Below are positions 1 through 7,557 of a DNA stretch of 39,879 nucleotides, piece by piece. The DNA comes from Pseudobutyrivibrio ruminis (GTDB lineage: Bacteria; Bacillota; Clostridia; Lachnospirales; Lachnospiraceae), in assembly GCF_015057245.1 (NCBI RefSeq), contig NZ_SVET01000024.1, forward strand, positions 1 to 39,879, read 5' to 3'. Each line of letters opens with the position of its first letter. Position 1 is the first letter of the stretch. The notes beneath the pieces were generated by a model. It was given only the letters and a program-made list of their open reading frames with translations, had not been told where the DNA came from and did no database searches. A program made the translations under genes and the position numbers.

Positions 1-52
1 TTTTCAAAGTATCTATTTTATCTAAAATAAAAAAACTAAGACTTTGAAAAAT

Positions 53-66
53 AGGGCCTTGCCCTA
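53..66. other. small GC hairpin downstream of the rplQ terminator
   Basis: The arms AGGGC and GCCCT flank a 3-nt loop. A second pair of arms, TTTTCAAAGT at 1-10 and ACTTTGAAAA at 41-50, lies just beside it. These probably belong to the intergenic region beyond the rplQ operon, and no gene is visible in 1-71. Function is unknown. Confidence 0.3.
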
Positions 67-71
67 ACAAT

Positions 72-100
72 AAAAAAAACCAGGACTAATGTCCTGGTTT
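72..100 (-). terminator. rho-independent terminator after rplQ
   Basis: Reading the minus strand, arms AAACCAGGAC and GTCCTGGTTT enclose a short loop and are followed by a run of eight or more T. It begins 17 nt after the rplQ stop codon and closes the ribosomal superoperon. Confidence 0.9.
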
Positions 101-116
101 AAAAAGCAAATATATA

Positions 117-641
117 TTATACAAGCTCAAGAACTACTTCCATAGCTGCATCGCCCTTACGTGGTCCGATCTTAACGATACGTGTGTAACCACCCTTGCG
201 GTCAACATACTTTGGAGCAATCTCATCAAATACAAAGTTAGCCATATCAACCTTGTGTGTCTCGCTCTTCTTAGCACCCTTAGCTGTAGGTGTGTAAAGA
301 ACCTGCATCATCTGACGACGAGCGTGAAGTCTTGAAGGAGAATCCTTCTTAATCTTCTTATCAACTGTATCGTATACAGTTACCTTCTTGCCATCAACAA
401 CTTCCTTTACTCTCTTACCATCTTTGTCCTTGCGTGCTACCTTAGCCTGAACTGTAACTTCTTCGAAGTTATCCTTTTCCTTAACACCAAGAGTAATGAT
501 GTGCTCAGCAATCTTCTTTACTTCCTTAGCCTTAGCTTCAGTTGTAACGATCTTGCCGTGATAAAGAAGCTCTGTTACCTGGTTTCTTAAAAGAGCTTTT
601 CTCTGTGATGATGTTCTGCTTAATTTTCTGTACTTTGCCAT
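117..641 (-). CDS. rplQ: 50S ribosomal protein L17
   Basis: L17 is a large-subunit protein near the peptide exit tunnel. The 174-residue product matches L17 at the N-terminus (residues 1-53) and from about residue 100 on (SRLHARRQM, then KGGYTRIVKIGPRKGD near the end). Most L17 proteins are 115-130 residues. The difference is a Lys/Val-rich insertion at about residues 54-100, with tracts KDKDGKRVKE and VVDGKKVTVY. I recall similar insertions in Lachnospiraceae L17, so this is probably a lineage trait and not a frameshift. The start ATG has AAGGAG upstream. It is the last gene of the operon, 136 nt after rpoA, behind two tandem stem-loops. Confidence 0.95.
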   Translation of the reverse strand: MAKYRKLSRTSSQRKALLRNQVTELLYHGKIVTTEAKAKEVKKIAEHIITLGVKEKDNFEEVTVQAKVARKDKDGKRVKEVVDGKKVTVYDTVDKKIKKDSPSRLHARRQMMQVLYTPTAKGAKKSETHKVDMANFVFDEIAPKYVDRKGGYTRIVKIGPRKGDAAMEVVLELV

Positions 642-663
642 TTCTTTTCTCCTTATAACTGGC

Positions 664-695
664 GTTACAGGTGCTCATCGGTCTTACCCCGTAAC
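664..695 (-). ncRNA. RNA stem-loop, copy 2 of a tandem pair, rpoA-rplQ spacer
   Basis: In mRNA sense the arms GTTAC and GTAAC, extended by GGG against CCT, enclose a loop containing TAAGACCGATGAGCAC. The same 16-nt core occurs in copy 1 at 717-746. It ends about 20 nt upstream of the rplQ start codon. Function is unknown; a protein-binding or processing element in the rpoA-rplQ mRNA is an inference. Confidence 0.5.
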
Positions 696-716
696 TTGAT
701 TAATGGAAAGGCATGC

Positions 717-746
717 GCGACAGTGCTCATCGGTCTTATCCGTCAC
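717..746 (-). ncRNA. RNA stem-loop, copy 1 of a tandem pair, rpoA-rplQ spacer
   Basis: In mRNA sense the arms GTGAC and GTCGC (with one G-U pair) enclose the same 16-nt core, TAAGACCGATGAGCAC, as the copy at 664-695. The stems differ in sequence but still pair: the third pair is G-C here and T-A in the other copy, a compensatory change that favours a conserved RNA structure. It starts about 30 nt after the rpoA stop codon. Confidence 0.5.
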
Positions 747-777
747 GTATTATTTCCTGTTACTATATGCTCTCGAA

Positions 778-1737
778 CTAGTCCTCTACCATTCTAAGTG
801 AAAGGCCAAGCTCGCTAAGCTTCTGCTCTACTTCTTCCATTGACTTGCGACCAAGGTTACGAACCTTCATCATGTCATCTGGTGACTTGTCGCAAAGCTC
901 TGCTACTGTGTTGATACCAGCTCTCTTTAAGCAGTTGTATGAACGAACTGAAAGCTCAAGCTCATCAATGCTCATTTCAAGAGTCTTACCTGTTGTATCA
1001 TCAGGCTTATCAGCGATAACGCTAAGATCCTGAGCAGCATCTGAAAGGTTAACAAAAAGATTTAAATGCTCGCTGAGTACCTTTGCAGCCATAGAAACGG
1101 CTTCATCAGGACCCATTGTACCATTTGTATATACATCAAGTGTAAGCTTGTCATAATCTGTAACCTGGCCTACACGAGTGTCCTCAACTGTCATATTTAC
1201 ACGCTCTACTGGTGTGTAAATTGAGTCAACTGCAATCTTACCGATTGGAGTATCTGGAGTTTTGTTCTTATCTGCAGAGATATATCCACGATTCTTTGTA
1301 ATTGTAAGCTCCATGTAAAGCTTGCAATCATTACCACCATTAAGATGTGCAATAACAAGATCAGGATTGATAATCTCGATATCAGAGTCAACCTGGATAT
1401 CAGCAGCTGTAACAACTCCCTCTCCCTCGAACTCAATATATGCTGTTTTTGGCTCATCTGAAGAGCTATTATTTCTAATAGCAAGCTCCTTGATGTTCAT
1501 TACGATTTCAGTAACATCCTCTTTTACACCTGGAATGGCACTGAACTCATGAAGAACGCCTTCAATCTTTATCTGGCTAACTGCAGCTCCTGGCAGAGAC
1601 GAAAGCATAATTCTGCGAAGTGAATTACCAAGTGTTATACCATAACCTCTCTCAAGGGGTTCAACAACGAATCTGCCGTATTTTTTGTCCTCAGAAATCT
1701 CTACGATTTCAATATTTGGGTTTTCAAAATTTAACAC
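778..1737 (-). CDS. rpoA: DNA-directed RNA polymerase subunit alpha
   Basis: The alpha subunit nucleates RNA polymerase assembly and contacts promoter UP elements and activators. The 319-residue length is normal. The N-terminal dimerisation domain carries GITLGNSLRRIMLSSLPG (about residues 33-50). The C-terminal domain, from about residue 245, carries the helix-hairpin-helix stretch MKVRNLGRKSMEEVEQKL. The start is GTG with GGAGG upstream. It is preceded by a 174-nt spacer with three perfect hairpins, one terminator-like, so its expression may be tuned separately from rpsD. Confidence 0.98.
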   Translation of the reverse strand: MLNFENPNIEIVEISEDKKYGRFVVEPLERGYGITLGNSLRRIMLSSLPGAAVSQIKIEGVLHEFSAIPGVKEDVTEIVMNIKELAIRNNSSSDEPKTAYIEFEGEGVVTAADIQVDSDIEIINPDLVIAHLNGGNDCKLYMELTITKNRGYISADKNKTPDTPIGKIAVDSIYTPVERVNMTVEDTRVGQVTDYDKLTLDVYTNGTMGPDEAVSMAAKVLSEHLNLFVNLSDAAQDLSVIADKPDDTTGKTLEMSIDELELSVRSYNCLKRAGINTVAELCDKSPDDMMKVRNLGRKSMEEVEQKLSELGLSLRMVED

Positions 1738-1752
1738 TACATTGCCTCCTTA

Positions 1753-1769
1753 TTTCATAAATTATGAAA
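1753..1769 (-). promoter_or_regulatory. AT-rich hairpin next to the rpoA ribosome binding site
   Basis: The perfect arms TTTCATAA and TTATGAAA sit immediately upstream of the rpoA AAGGAGG. In the mRNA they could affect access to the site. Effect is inferred only from position. Confidence 0.35.
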
Positions 1770-1787
1770 CTTAATGTACTAGACTCT

Positions 1788-1814
1788 AAAAAAGGAATAT
1801 TTAATAAATATTCC
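1788..1814 (-). terminator. intraoperonic terminator-like hairpin upstream of rpoA
   Basis: In minus-strand sense the perfect arms GGAATATTTA and TAAATATTCC are followed directly by six T. The stem is AT-rich, so termination would be partial. It lies between rpsD and rpoA and could act as an attenuator setting the ratio of ribosomal protein to polymerase mRNA. Confidence 0.4.
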
Positions 1815-1855
1815 ATCAGATTACTTATTGCCACATAGTAAAATTGTAACAAATC

Positions 1856-1885
1856 GCACTTATACAAGCAAGCTTGTATAAGTGC
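1856..1885. other. 14-bp perfect hairpin after rpsD
   Basis: The arms GCACTTATACAAGC and GCTTGTATAAGTGC are perfect with a 2-nt centre. The T-run lies on the plus-strand side (1886-1890), so it is not a classical terminator for the rpsD transcript. It may be an mRNA 3'-end stabiliser, an RNase III site or a protein-binding structure. Confidence 0.5.
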
Positions 1886-1911
1886 TTTTTGTAAACATTT
1901 ACTAATAATTA

Positions 1912-2505
1912 TTATTTTGAATATAACTCGACGATAAGCATCTCGTCTACTGGTACATCAATCTGCTCTCTATTAGGAAGCTCTTTAACTGTACCCTTAA
2001 GGTTCTCAGCATCAACATCAACCCACTCTGGAGTTGTTCTACCAGCTGTAACCTCTGCGATATCCTTAAATCTCTGAAGGCTCTTTGACTTCTCGCGAAC
2101 TTCGATAACATCGCCTGCCTTTACAAGATATGAAGGAACATTTACTGGCTTGCCGTTTACAAGGAACATCTTGTGATCAACAACCTGACGAGCTTCTTTT
2201 CTTGTACGAGCAAATCCCATACGGAATACTACGTTATCAAGACGGCTCTCAAGCATTGTCATAAGGTTTTCACCTGTCATACCCTTCTGACGGTCAGCCT
2301 TCTCATAATAATTACGGAAAGGCTTCTCAAGTACGCCATAAATGAACTTAGCCTTCTGCTTCTCCTGAAGCTGAAGAGCGTACTCAGACTTCTTGCCTCT
2401 TCCTCTATTCTTCTGTCTACGTGACTTTTTATCATATCCTAAAAATGTAGGATCTAAATCAAGAGATCTACATCTTTTAAGAACTGGTGTCTTATTAACT
2501 GCCAT
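1912..2505 (-). CDS. rpsD: 30S ribosomal protein S4
   Basis: S4 is a primary 16S rRNA-binding assembly protein and in many bacteria an autoregulator of its operon. The 197 residues include the S4 RNA-binding domain at about residues 90-150 (MLESRLDNVVFRMGFARTR). The N-terminus starts MAVNKTPVLKRCRSL and lacks the cysteine cluster of zinc-type S4. It follows rpsK by 16 nt. The spacer downstream contains several hairpins that are candidate control sites. Confidence 0.97.
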   Translation of the reverse strand: MAVNKTPVLKRCRSLDLDPTFLGYDKKSRRQKNRGRGKKSEYALQLQEKQKAKFIYGVLEKPFRNYYEKADRQKGMTGENLMTMLESRLDNVVFRMGFARTRKEARQVVDHKMFLVNGKPVNVPSYLVKAGDVIEVREKSKSLQRFKDIAEVTAGRTTPEWVDVDAENLKGTVKELPNREQIDVPVDEMLIVELYSK

Positions 2506-2521
2506 TAGATTTCCCTCCTAA

Positions 2522-2914
2522 TTAGACTCTTCTACGCTTTGGTGGACGACATCCGTTATGTGGAACTGGAGTAACATCCTTGATTGTAAGAACCTGAACG
2601 CCGTTTGCATCGATTGCTCTGATTGCAGCTTCACGTCCTGAACCTGGTCCCTTTACGAATACATCTACACTCTTTAAACCGTGAACTAAAGCAGCCTTAA
2701 CTGCTGTCTCTGCTGCCATCTGTGCAGCATAAGGAGTAGATTTCCTTGAACCTCTAAATCCTAGACCACCAGCACTTGCCCATGAAAGAGCGTTACCCTG
2801 AGCATCTGTAATAGTAACGATAGTATTATTGAAAGATGCCTGAACATGTACCTGTCCGTGTTCAACGTTTTTCTTTACACGCTTTTTTGTTGTCTTCTTT
2901 GCAACTTTAGCCAT
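2522..2914 (-). CDS. rpsK: 30S ribosomal protein S11
   Basis: S11 is part of the small-subunit platform that contacts mRNA near the E site. The 130-residue product has the typical basic N-terminus (KKTTKKRVKKN), the core TQGNALSWASAGGLGFRGSRK-like stretch at about residues 36-58 and the C-terminal NGCRPPKRRRV. It lies 35 nt after rpsM and 16 nt before rpsD. Confidence 0.98.
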   Translation of the reverse strand: MAKVAKKTTKKRVKKNVEHGQVHVQASFNNTIVTITDAQGNALSWASAGGLGFRGSRKSTPYAAQMAAETAVKAALVHGLKSVDVFVKGPGSGREAAIRAIDANGVQVLTIKDVTPVPHNGCRPPKRRRV

Positions 2915-2949
2915 AATTAAACTAACCTACTTTCTTTCTATGAATATAA

Positions 2950-3318
2950 TTACTTCTTCTTATTTGCTACTGTACGCTTTGGACCCTTACGAGTACGAGC
3001 GTTTGTCTTAGTCTTCTGTCCACGAACAGGAAGACCCTTTCTATGACGGATACCTCTGTAGCATCCGATTTCCTGAAGTCTCTTAATATCAAGAGCTACT
3101 TCTCTTCTAAGATCACCTTCTACAGTCATAGTTTCGTCAATAACTGTGCTAATCTTCTTAACTTCTTCGTCAGTTAAATCCTTAACACGTGTGCTAGGAT
3201 CTACACCAGCTGCTTCAAGAATCTTGTTTGAGCTTACTCTACCGATTCCGTAAATGTAAGTTAAACCAATTTCAATTCTCTTGTCTCTTGGTAAATCTAC
3301 ACCTGCAATACGAGCCAT
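2950..3318 (-). CDS. rpsM: 30S ribosomal protein S13
   Basis: S13 sits in the small-subunit head and bridges to the 50S and the P-site tRNA. The 122 residues begin MARIAGVDLPRDKRIEIGLTY and end in the basic tail with RGQKTKTNARTRKGP, all family hallmarks. The ATG has GGAGG about 12 nt upstream. A candidate promoter lies in the 206-nt spacer that separates it from rpmJ. Confidence 0.98.
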   Translation of the reverse strand: MARIAGVDLPRDKRIEIGLTYIYGIGRVSSNKILEAAGVDPSTRVKDLTDEEVKKISTVIDETMTVEGDLRREVALDIKRLQEIGCYRGIRHRKGLPVRGQKTKTNARTRKGPKRTVANKKK

Positions 3319-3341
3319 GTGTGTTTACACCTCCATAAATA

Positions 3342-3370
3342 TTTCTACAATTAATAAGCGATATAGACAA
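3342..3370 (-). promoter_or_regulatory. candidate promoter upstream of rpsM
   Basis: Minus strand: -35 TTGTCT (3365-3370), 17-nt spacer, -10 TAGAAA (3342-3347), each matching four of six consensus bases. It would give the rpsM-rpsK-rpsD-rpoA-rplQ block its own start inside the superoperon. The match is modest. Confidence 0.3.
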
Positions 3371-3524
3371 TACAGCTCCGAATAATCGGCCTGAAATGTG
3401 TGTATTTCCATATCTTGTCCAATTTGGCCTCGGTATGATAGGCCTATTTATTATGAACAGCCTAAATTAGATACTCTTTAGACTGCAGCCGCACATAATA
3501 AAATGCTACATAAACTAATCAGAA

Positions 3525-3638
3525 TTAACCCTGACGCTGCTTATGCTTTGGGTTCTCGCAAATAATACGAATGCTACCCTTTCTTTTGATGACCTTGCAC
3601 TTCTCGCACATAGGCTTTACAGAAGATCTTACTTTCAC
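3525..3638 (-). CDS. rpmJ: 50S ribosomal protein L36
   Basis: This 37-residue protein has the full L36 sequence pattern, starting MKVRSSVKPMCEKC and ending in RIICENPKHKQRQG. The zinc ligands are C11, C14, C27 and H32, so it is the zinc-binding form. The start is GTG, with GGAGG 6 nt upstream. L36 organises 23S rRNA near the peptidyl transferase region. It lies 126 nt after infA and 206 nt before rpsM, as expected for this operon in Firmicutes. Confidence 0.95.
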   Translation of the reverse strand: MKVRSSVKPMCEKCKVIKRKGSIRIICENPKHKQRQG

Positions 3639-3764
3639 GATTTTCCTCCTTTCCATGCCCTTTTATTCAAAGGTTGTGGTCAATCTATATTTGAACATCT
3701 TAAAAACGTCCGTTTAATAGTATACCGGGCGTTTTAATGTATGTCAACAAATTTTTAATTATTT

Positions 3765-3983
3765 TTACTTATCTCTCCAAATAATTCTTCCCTTAGAAAG
3801 ATCATATGGACTCATTTCGATTGTAACCTTATCACCTGGTAAGATACGAATGTAATTCTGTCTTAACTTACCACTGATATGAGCAAGAATCTGATGACCG
3901 TTTTCAAGCTCTACCTTAAACATAGCGTTAGGAAGTTTTTCAACTACCACTCCCTCAACTTCAATAACATCTGCCTTAGACAT
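3765..3983 (-). CDS. infA: translation initiation factor IF-1
   Basis: IF-1 blocks the A site during initiation and works with IF-2 and IF-3. The 72-residue product is a single OB-fold S1-like domain (MSKADVIEVEGVVVEKLPNA at the start, ENGHQILAHISGKLRQNYIR in the middle) of standard length. Its ATG has AGGAGG upstream and overlaps the 3' end of the KOW gene by 8 nt, which suggests translational coupling. Confidence 0.98.
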   Translation of the reverse strand: MSKADVIEVEGVVVEKLPNAMFKVELENGHQILAHISGKLRQNYIRILPGDKVTIEMSPYDLSKGRIIWRDK

Positions 3984-4242
3984 CTTTGTTCCTCCTATTA
4001 TAAACTTTAAGAATTCTTTTTATTGATACATCATCTAATGTTTCAATGTCTTTTACTTCTTCTAAAACATCAGACGGAATATTTTTTATTAGCTGTAAAT
4101 GAATTTTCTTTTTCTTTTTAGGCTTGGCAACAAGTTTAGTTGTTCCATTTACAAGATAACAATACTCATCATCTTCTTTAAGAACTAAGTATATTTGTTT
4201 CTTATCATGACCAGCCTTAGATGTTGCAAGCATTAAATCCAT
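3976..4242 (-). CDS. KOW-domain RNA-binding protein (L14e/L6e-like)
   Basis: The 88-residue protein has an N-terminal KOW-like segment (ATSKAGHDKKQIYLVLKED, residues 6-24), a basic stretch KPKKKKKIH and a C-terminal helical part. KOW proteins at this place between map and infA are common in Clostridia and are annotated as L14E/L6E/L27E-like, with no proven role. It starts at the ATG overlapping the map stop by 10 nt, with GGAGGG inside map, and overlaps infA by 8 nt. Both overlaps point to coupled translation and a ribosome- or translation-related job. Confidence 0.85.
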   Translation of the reverse strand: MDLMLATSKAGHDKKQIYLVLKEDDEYCYLVNGTTKLVAKPKKKKKIHLQLIKNIPSDVLEEVKDIETLDDVSIKRILKVYNRRNKDV

Positions 4243-5033
4243 TTATTTCCCTCCGGATTTGCAAGTTCTGTAGGTGTCAGTGTAAGAATTTCAGGAGCGC
4301 TGTCTGTAATTACAATTGTATTTTCATAATGAGCAGATAATGACTCATCCATTGTAACTACTGTCCATTCATCATCCATCCAAGCCACATCACAGCTACC
4401 AGCGTTTATCATTGGCTCTACAGCAAGTGTCATGCCTTTGATTAGTTTTGGACCTCTTCTAAATCTTCGTCTGAAGTTTGGAATTTCAGGTGCTTCATGA
4501 AGCGAAGTACCAATACCATGTCCAACCAAGTCTCTAACTACTCCGTATCCAAAGCTCTCTGCATAATCGCCAATTGCGCCTGATATATCATATAAATGAT
4601 TACCAGCTGTAGCAAATTTCATACCTTGGAAGAAAGATTGACGTGTTCTTTCAATAAGAAGCCTTGCTTCTTCACTGATTTCTCCAACACCAACTGTACG
4701 AGCAGCGTCACTATGGTATCCTTTATAAAGAACTCCTGTATCCAAGCTAACAATATCTCCATTAACAAGGATATGGTCGTCAGTAGGAATTCCGTGAACA
4801 ACTTCATCATTTACGGATACACACACACTTGCTGGATATCCATAAAGACCTTTGAAATTTGGCTCACAGCCATAGCTTCTAATTACTTCTTCACCCAATC
4901 GATCTACGTCTAATGTAGACATTCCTTCGTGAATTTCTTTAGCTAACGTTTCATGAACCTGTGCTAAAATCTTTCCAGCTTCACGCATCAATTGAATTTC
5001 TTCATCAGTTTTAATAGTTATAACTTCTGACAT
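4233..5033 (-). CDS. map: methionine aminopeptidase, type I
   Basis: The enzyme removes the initiator methionine from nascent proteins. The 266-residue product shows the pita-bread fold motifs: HGIPTDDHILVNGDIVSLDTG with metal-binding Asp, YHSDAARTVGVG, GHGIGTSLHEAPEIPN with the His ligand, and MTLAVEPM with the Glu. The stop is 10 nt inside the KOW gene, and the start lies 1 nt after adk. Confidence 0.97.
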   Translation of the reverse strand: MSEVITIKTDEEIQLMREAGKILAQVHETLAKEIHEGMSTLDVDRLGEEVIRSYGCEPNFKGLYGYPASVCVSVNDEVVHGIPTDDHILVNGDIVSLDTGVLYKGYHSDAARTVGVGEISEEARLLIERTRQSFFQGMKFATAGNHLYDISGAIGDYAESFGYGVVRDLVGHGIGTSLHEAPEIPNFRRRFRRGPKLIKGMTLAVEPMINAGSCDVAWMDDEWTVVTMDESLSAHYENTIVITDSAPEILTLTPTELANPEGNKWI

Positions 5034-5034
5034 C

Positions 5035-5679
5035 TTAAGCTCCTAAAATAGCAGTGATATCCTCAAAAACCTTTTCCATAGGCTGAGTTCCATCAACAGA
5101 CTTCAAAATGTCCTTACCCTTATAGTATTCAATAAGAGGCTGTGTCTGATCATGATAAACATCAAGTCTCTTCTTTACTGTCTCTGGCTTATCATCATCT
5201 CTTAATACTAACTGGCTACCACATGTATCGCATACGCCTTCCTTCTTAGGTGGAATAGAAACGATATGATATGTAGCACCACAATTTAAACAAGCTCTAC
5301 GACCTGACATTCTATTGATAATATTCTCATCTGGAACATCTACGTCGATAGCATAATCCATTGACTGTCCAATTTTAGTAAGTGCAGCATCAAGTGCTTC
5401 TGCCTGAGGAATAGTTCTTGGGAATCCGTCTAATACAAATCCGTTCTTAGCATCATCCTGTGCAATGCGGTCCATGACAAGATCACAAGTAAGTTCATCT
5501 GGAACAAGCAAACCCTGATCCATGTATTCCTTCGCCTTTTTTCCAAGTTCAGTACCATTTTTAATGTTGGCACGGAATATATCACCTGTAGAAATGTGAG
5601 GAATTGAATACTTAGCAGCAATCTGCTTTGCCTGTGTTCCTTTGCCTGCACCAGGTGCACCTAACATAATAATCTTCAT
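5035..5679 (-). CDS. adk: adenylate kinase
   Basis: It catalyses ATP + AMP to 2 ADP. The 214-residue long-form enzyme has the P-loop GAPGAGKGT (residues 7-15), the AMP site with DGFPRT (84-89) and a LID domain with C130, C133, C150 and C153, the zinc-binding four-cysteine arrangement of Gram-positive enzymes. It lies 101 nt after secY, behind a terminator-like hairpin, and 1 nt before map. Confidence 0.98.
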   Translation of the reverse strand: MKIIMLGAPGAGKGTQAKQIAAKYSIPHISTGDIFRANIKNGTELGKKAKEYMDQGLLVPDELTCDLVMDRIAQDDAKNGFVLDGFPRTIPQAEALDAALTKIGQSMDYAIDVDVPDENIINRMSGRRACLNCGATYHIVSIPPKKEGVCDTCGSQLVLRDDDKPETVKKRLDVYHDQTQPLIEYYKGKDILKSVDGTQPMEKVFEDITAILGA

Positions 5680-5720
5680 TCAACAAACCCTCCTGCTTAG
5701 ATGTTTTGTAAAAAATTCTG

Positions 5721-5769
5721 TAAAAAACACCTTAAGAGATACGCGAAAATCACGTATCTCCCTCAGTGT
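5721..5769 (-). terminator. intraoperonic terminator-like hairpin between secY and adk
   Basis: In minus-strand sense, GAGATACG and CGTATCTC form the upper stem. ACACT pairs with GGTGT below, giving a 17-position stem with two mismatches, followed by about six T. It starts 11 nt after the secY stop and leaves about 40 nt to adk. It probably attenuates the adk-map-infA part of the transcript. Confidence 0.5.
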
Positions 5770-5780
5770 CAAAATGACAA

Positions 5781-7097
5781 TTAGTCATTTAAAAATCCTT
5801 TATAATTACGAACCATCATCTGAGATTCAACCTGCTTTAATGTTTCTACGATAACACCAACAATAATGATGATTGATGTACCACCAAATGAAACACTAGC
5901 GCCAACCAAACCATTAAAGACGATAGGAAGTAATGCTACGATTGAAAGACCAATTGCTCCAATGAAAATAACATGCTTTAAGATTGCTGTTAAATAATCT
6001 GAAGTAGGTTTTCCTGGTCGTATACCTGGAATAAATCCACCTGAACGCTTAAGGTTCTCTGCAATTTCCAAAGGATTGAAAGTAATCTCTGTATAGAAAT
6101 ATGCAAAACCGATAATAAGCAATACATAAACAAGTGCTCCAATTGTGTAAATCCAATTTGAAGGATTGAACCAATTAGACTGACTCATTCCACTTAAAAT
6201 CTTGCCCCAAACACCGCTTGGCTGTTTGTTCAATAACTGAACAATCATAACAGGTGTCTGAAGTAATGACTGAGCGAAGATGACAGGGATAACACCTGCT
6301 GTGTTAACTCTCATAGGGATGATTGATGAATTGCCACCAACCTGTCTTCTTCCCTGAATCTTATTTGAATATTGTACTGGAATACGTCTCTCTGCGCTCT
6401 GGAGTATAACAACGAATACAACAAGAGCAATAATTATTGCAGCAATAATAACTGCAGCTAACACTGCCTTTGGAATCGTTTTTCCAGCCATAAACTGCTC
6501 ATAGAGCTTTGTTAAATCAGAAGGAATACGGCTAATGATATTAATAGTAAGAACTATTGAAATACCATTACCAATACCCTTTTCTGTAATTCTCTCACCA
6601 ATCCACATAAGTACTGCAGATCCAGCTGTAAGTGCTACAACAACAAGTACATAGTTGAGGAATGGAACTGAGTATGTTACAAGATAACCACTTCTTCCAA
6701 AACCAACTGCCATTGCGATAGACTCACCAAGTGCCAAGGCGATTGTAAGATAACGCGTAATCTGTGTCATCTTCTTTCTACCTTGTTCACCATCACGCTG
6801 CATTTCTTCTAACTTAGGAAATGCAATTGTAAGCAACTGCATAATGATAGAAGATGTAATGTATGGAGTGATGTTCAATGCGAAAACTGACATTGATGAG
6901 AATGAACCACCAGTGATTGAATCAAAAAAGTTCAATGCACTATCACTATCCGCGAAGAGACTGCTAAAGGCATTGCCATTGATGCCAGGCACTGGAAGCA
7001 AGCTTCCAAGCCTAACAACAATAAGCATTAAAAATGTAAAACCAATTCGTCTTCTTAAATCTTTAATTTTAAAAGCATCGCGTAGTGTCTGAAACAT
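5781..7097 (-). CDS. secY: protein translocase subunit SecY
   Basis: SecY is the channel subunit of the SecYEG translocon in the cytoplasmic membrane. The 438 residues form ten predicted membrane helices and carry the family motifs GGFIPGIRPGKPT (about residue 356) and GNGISIVLTINIISRIP. The start overlaps the rplO stop by 1 nt (TAATG). The stop codon sits within a small hairpin at 5772-5790. Confidence 0.98.
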   Translation of the reverse strand: MFQTLRDAFKIKDLRRRIGFTFLMLIVVRLGSLLPVPGINGNAFSSLFADSDSALNFFDSITGGSFSSMSVFALNITPYITSSIIMQLLTIAFPKLEEMQRDGEQGRKKMTQITRYLTIALALGESIAMAVGFGRSGYLVTYSVPFLNYVLVVVALTAGSAVLMWIGERITEKGIGNGISIVLTINIISRIPSDLTKLYEQFMAGKTIPKAVLAAVIIAAIIIALVVFVVILQSAERRIPVQYSNKIQGRRQVGGNSSIIPMRVNTAGVIPVIFAQSLLQTPVMIVQLLNKQPSGVWGKILSGMSQSNWFNPSNWIYTIGALVYVLLIIGFAYFYTEITFNPLEIAENLKRSGGFIPGIRPGKPTSDYLTAILKHVIFIGAIGLSIVALLPIVFNGLVGASVSFGGTSIIIIVGVIVETLKQVESQMMVRNYKGFLND

Positions 7098-7540
7098 TAA
7101 ATCACCTCTGCAGTTCCGCCCAAGGCTTCAATCTTCTCCTTTGCGCTAGCACTAAATGCGTTTGCCTGAACGTTGAGCTTCTTTGTAAGCTCACCACCGC
7201 CAAGAATCTTAACGCCATCGCGAGGGTTCTTGATGATACCGCTCTCAACGAGTGTATCAACTGTTACAGTAGCACCATTATCAAATCTCTCTAAATAAGA
7301 AACATTGATACCAACGATTTCCTTTGTATTTCTATTCTTGAAACCACGCTTAGGAAGACGTCTGTATAAAGGCATCTGTCCACCTTCGAATCCAAGTCTA
7401 ATGCTTCCGCCTGAACGAGCCTTCTGTCCCTTATGACCCTTACCAGCAGTCTTGCCATTACCTGAACCGTGACCACGGCCTCTTCTGAAATTATCACTAT
7501 GCTTTGAGCCTTCTGCTGGCTGTAAGTTAGATAAATCCAT
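7097..7540 (-). CDS. rplO: 50S ribosomal protein L15
   Basis: The 147-residue product has the glycine- and lysine-rich N-terminal extension of L15 (RRGRGHGSGNGKTAGKGHKG, residues 19-38), which threads into 23S rRNA, and a globular C-terminal half. Length is normal. Its stop overlaps the secY ATG by 1 nt, suggesting translational coupling. Confidence 0.98.
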   Translation of the reverse strand: MDLSNLQPAEGSKHSDNFRRGRGHGSGNGKTAGKGHKGQKARSGGSIRLGFEGGQMPLYRRLPKRGFKNRNTKEIVGINVSYLERFDNGATVTVDTLVESGIIKNPRDGVKILGGGELTKKLNVQANAFSASAKEKIEALGGTAEVI

Positions 7541-7557
7541 TATGGCACCTCCTTCTA

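Noticed and set aside
1856..1890. Plus-strand rho-independent terminator within the rpsD-rpoA spacer
   Set aside because: The stem and plus-strand T-run look like one, but there is no plus-strand gene ending there. The hairpin is reported as a structure without terminator function.
3543..3737. Plus-strand open frame of 64 codons over rpmJ
   Set aside because: It is antisense to the rpmJ gene (3525-3638), whose full L36 sequence and ribosome binding site are clear. It has no ribosome binding site or family features of its own.
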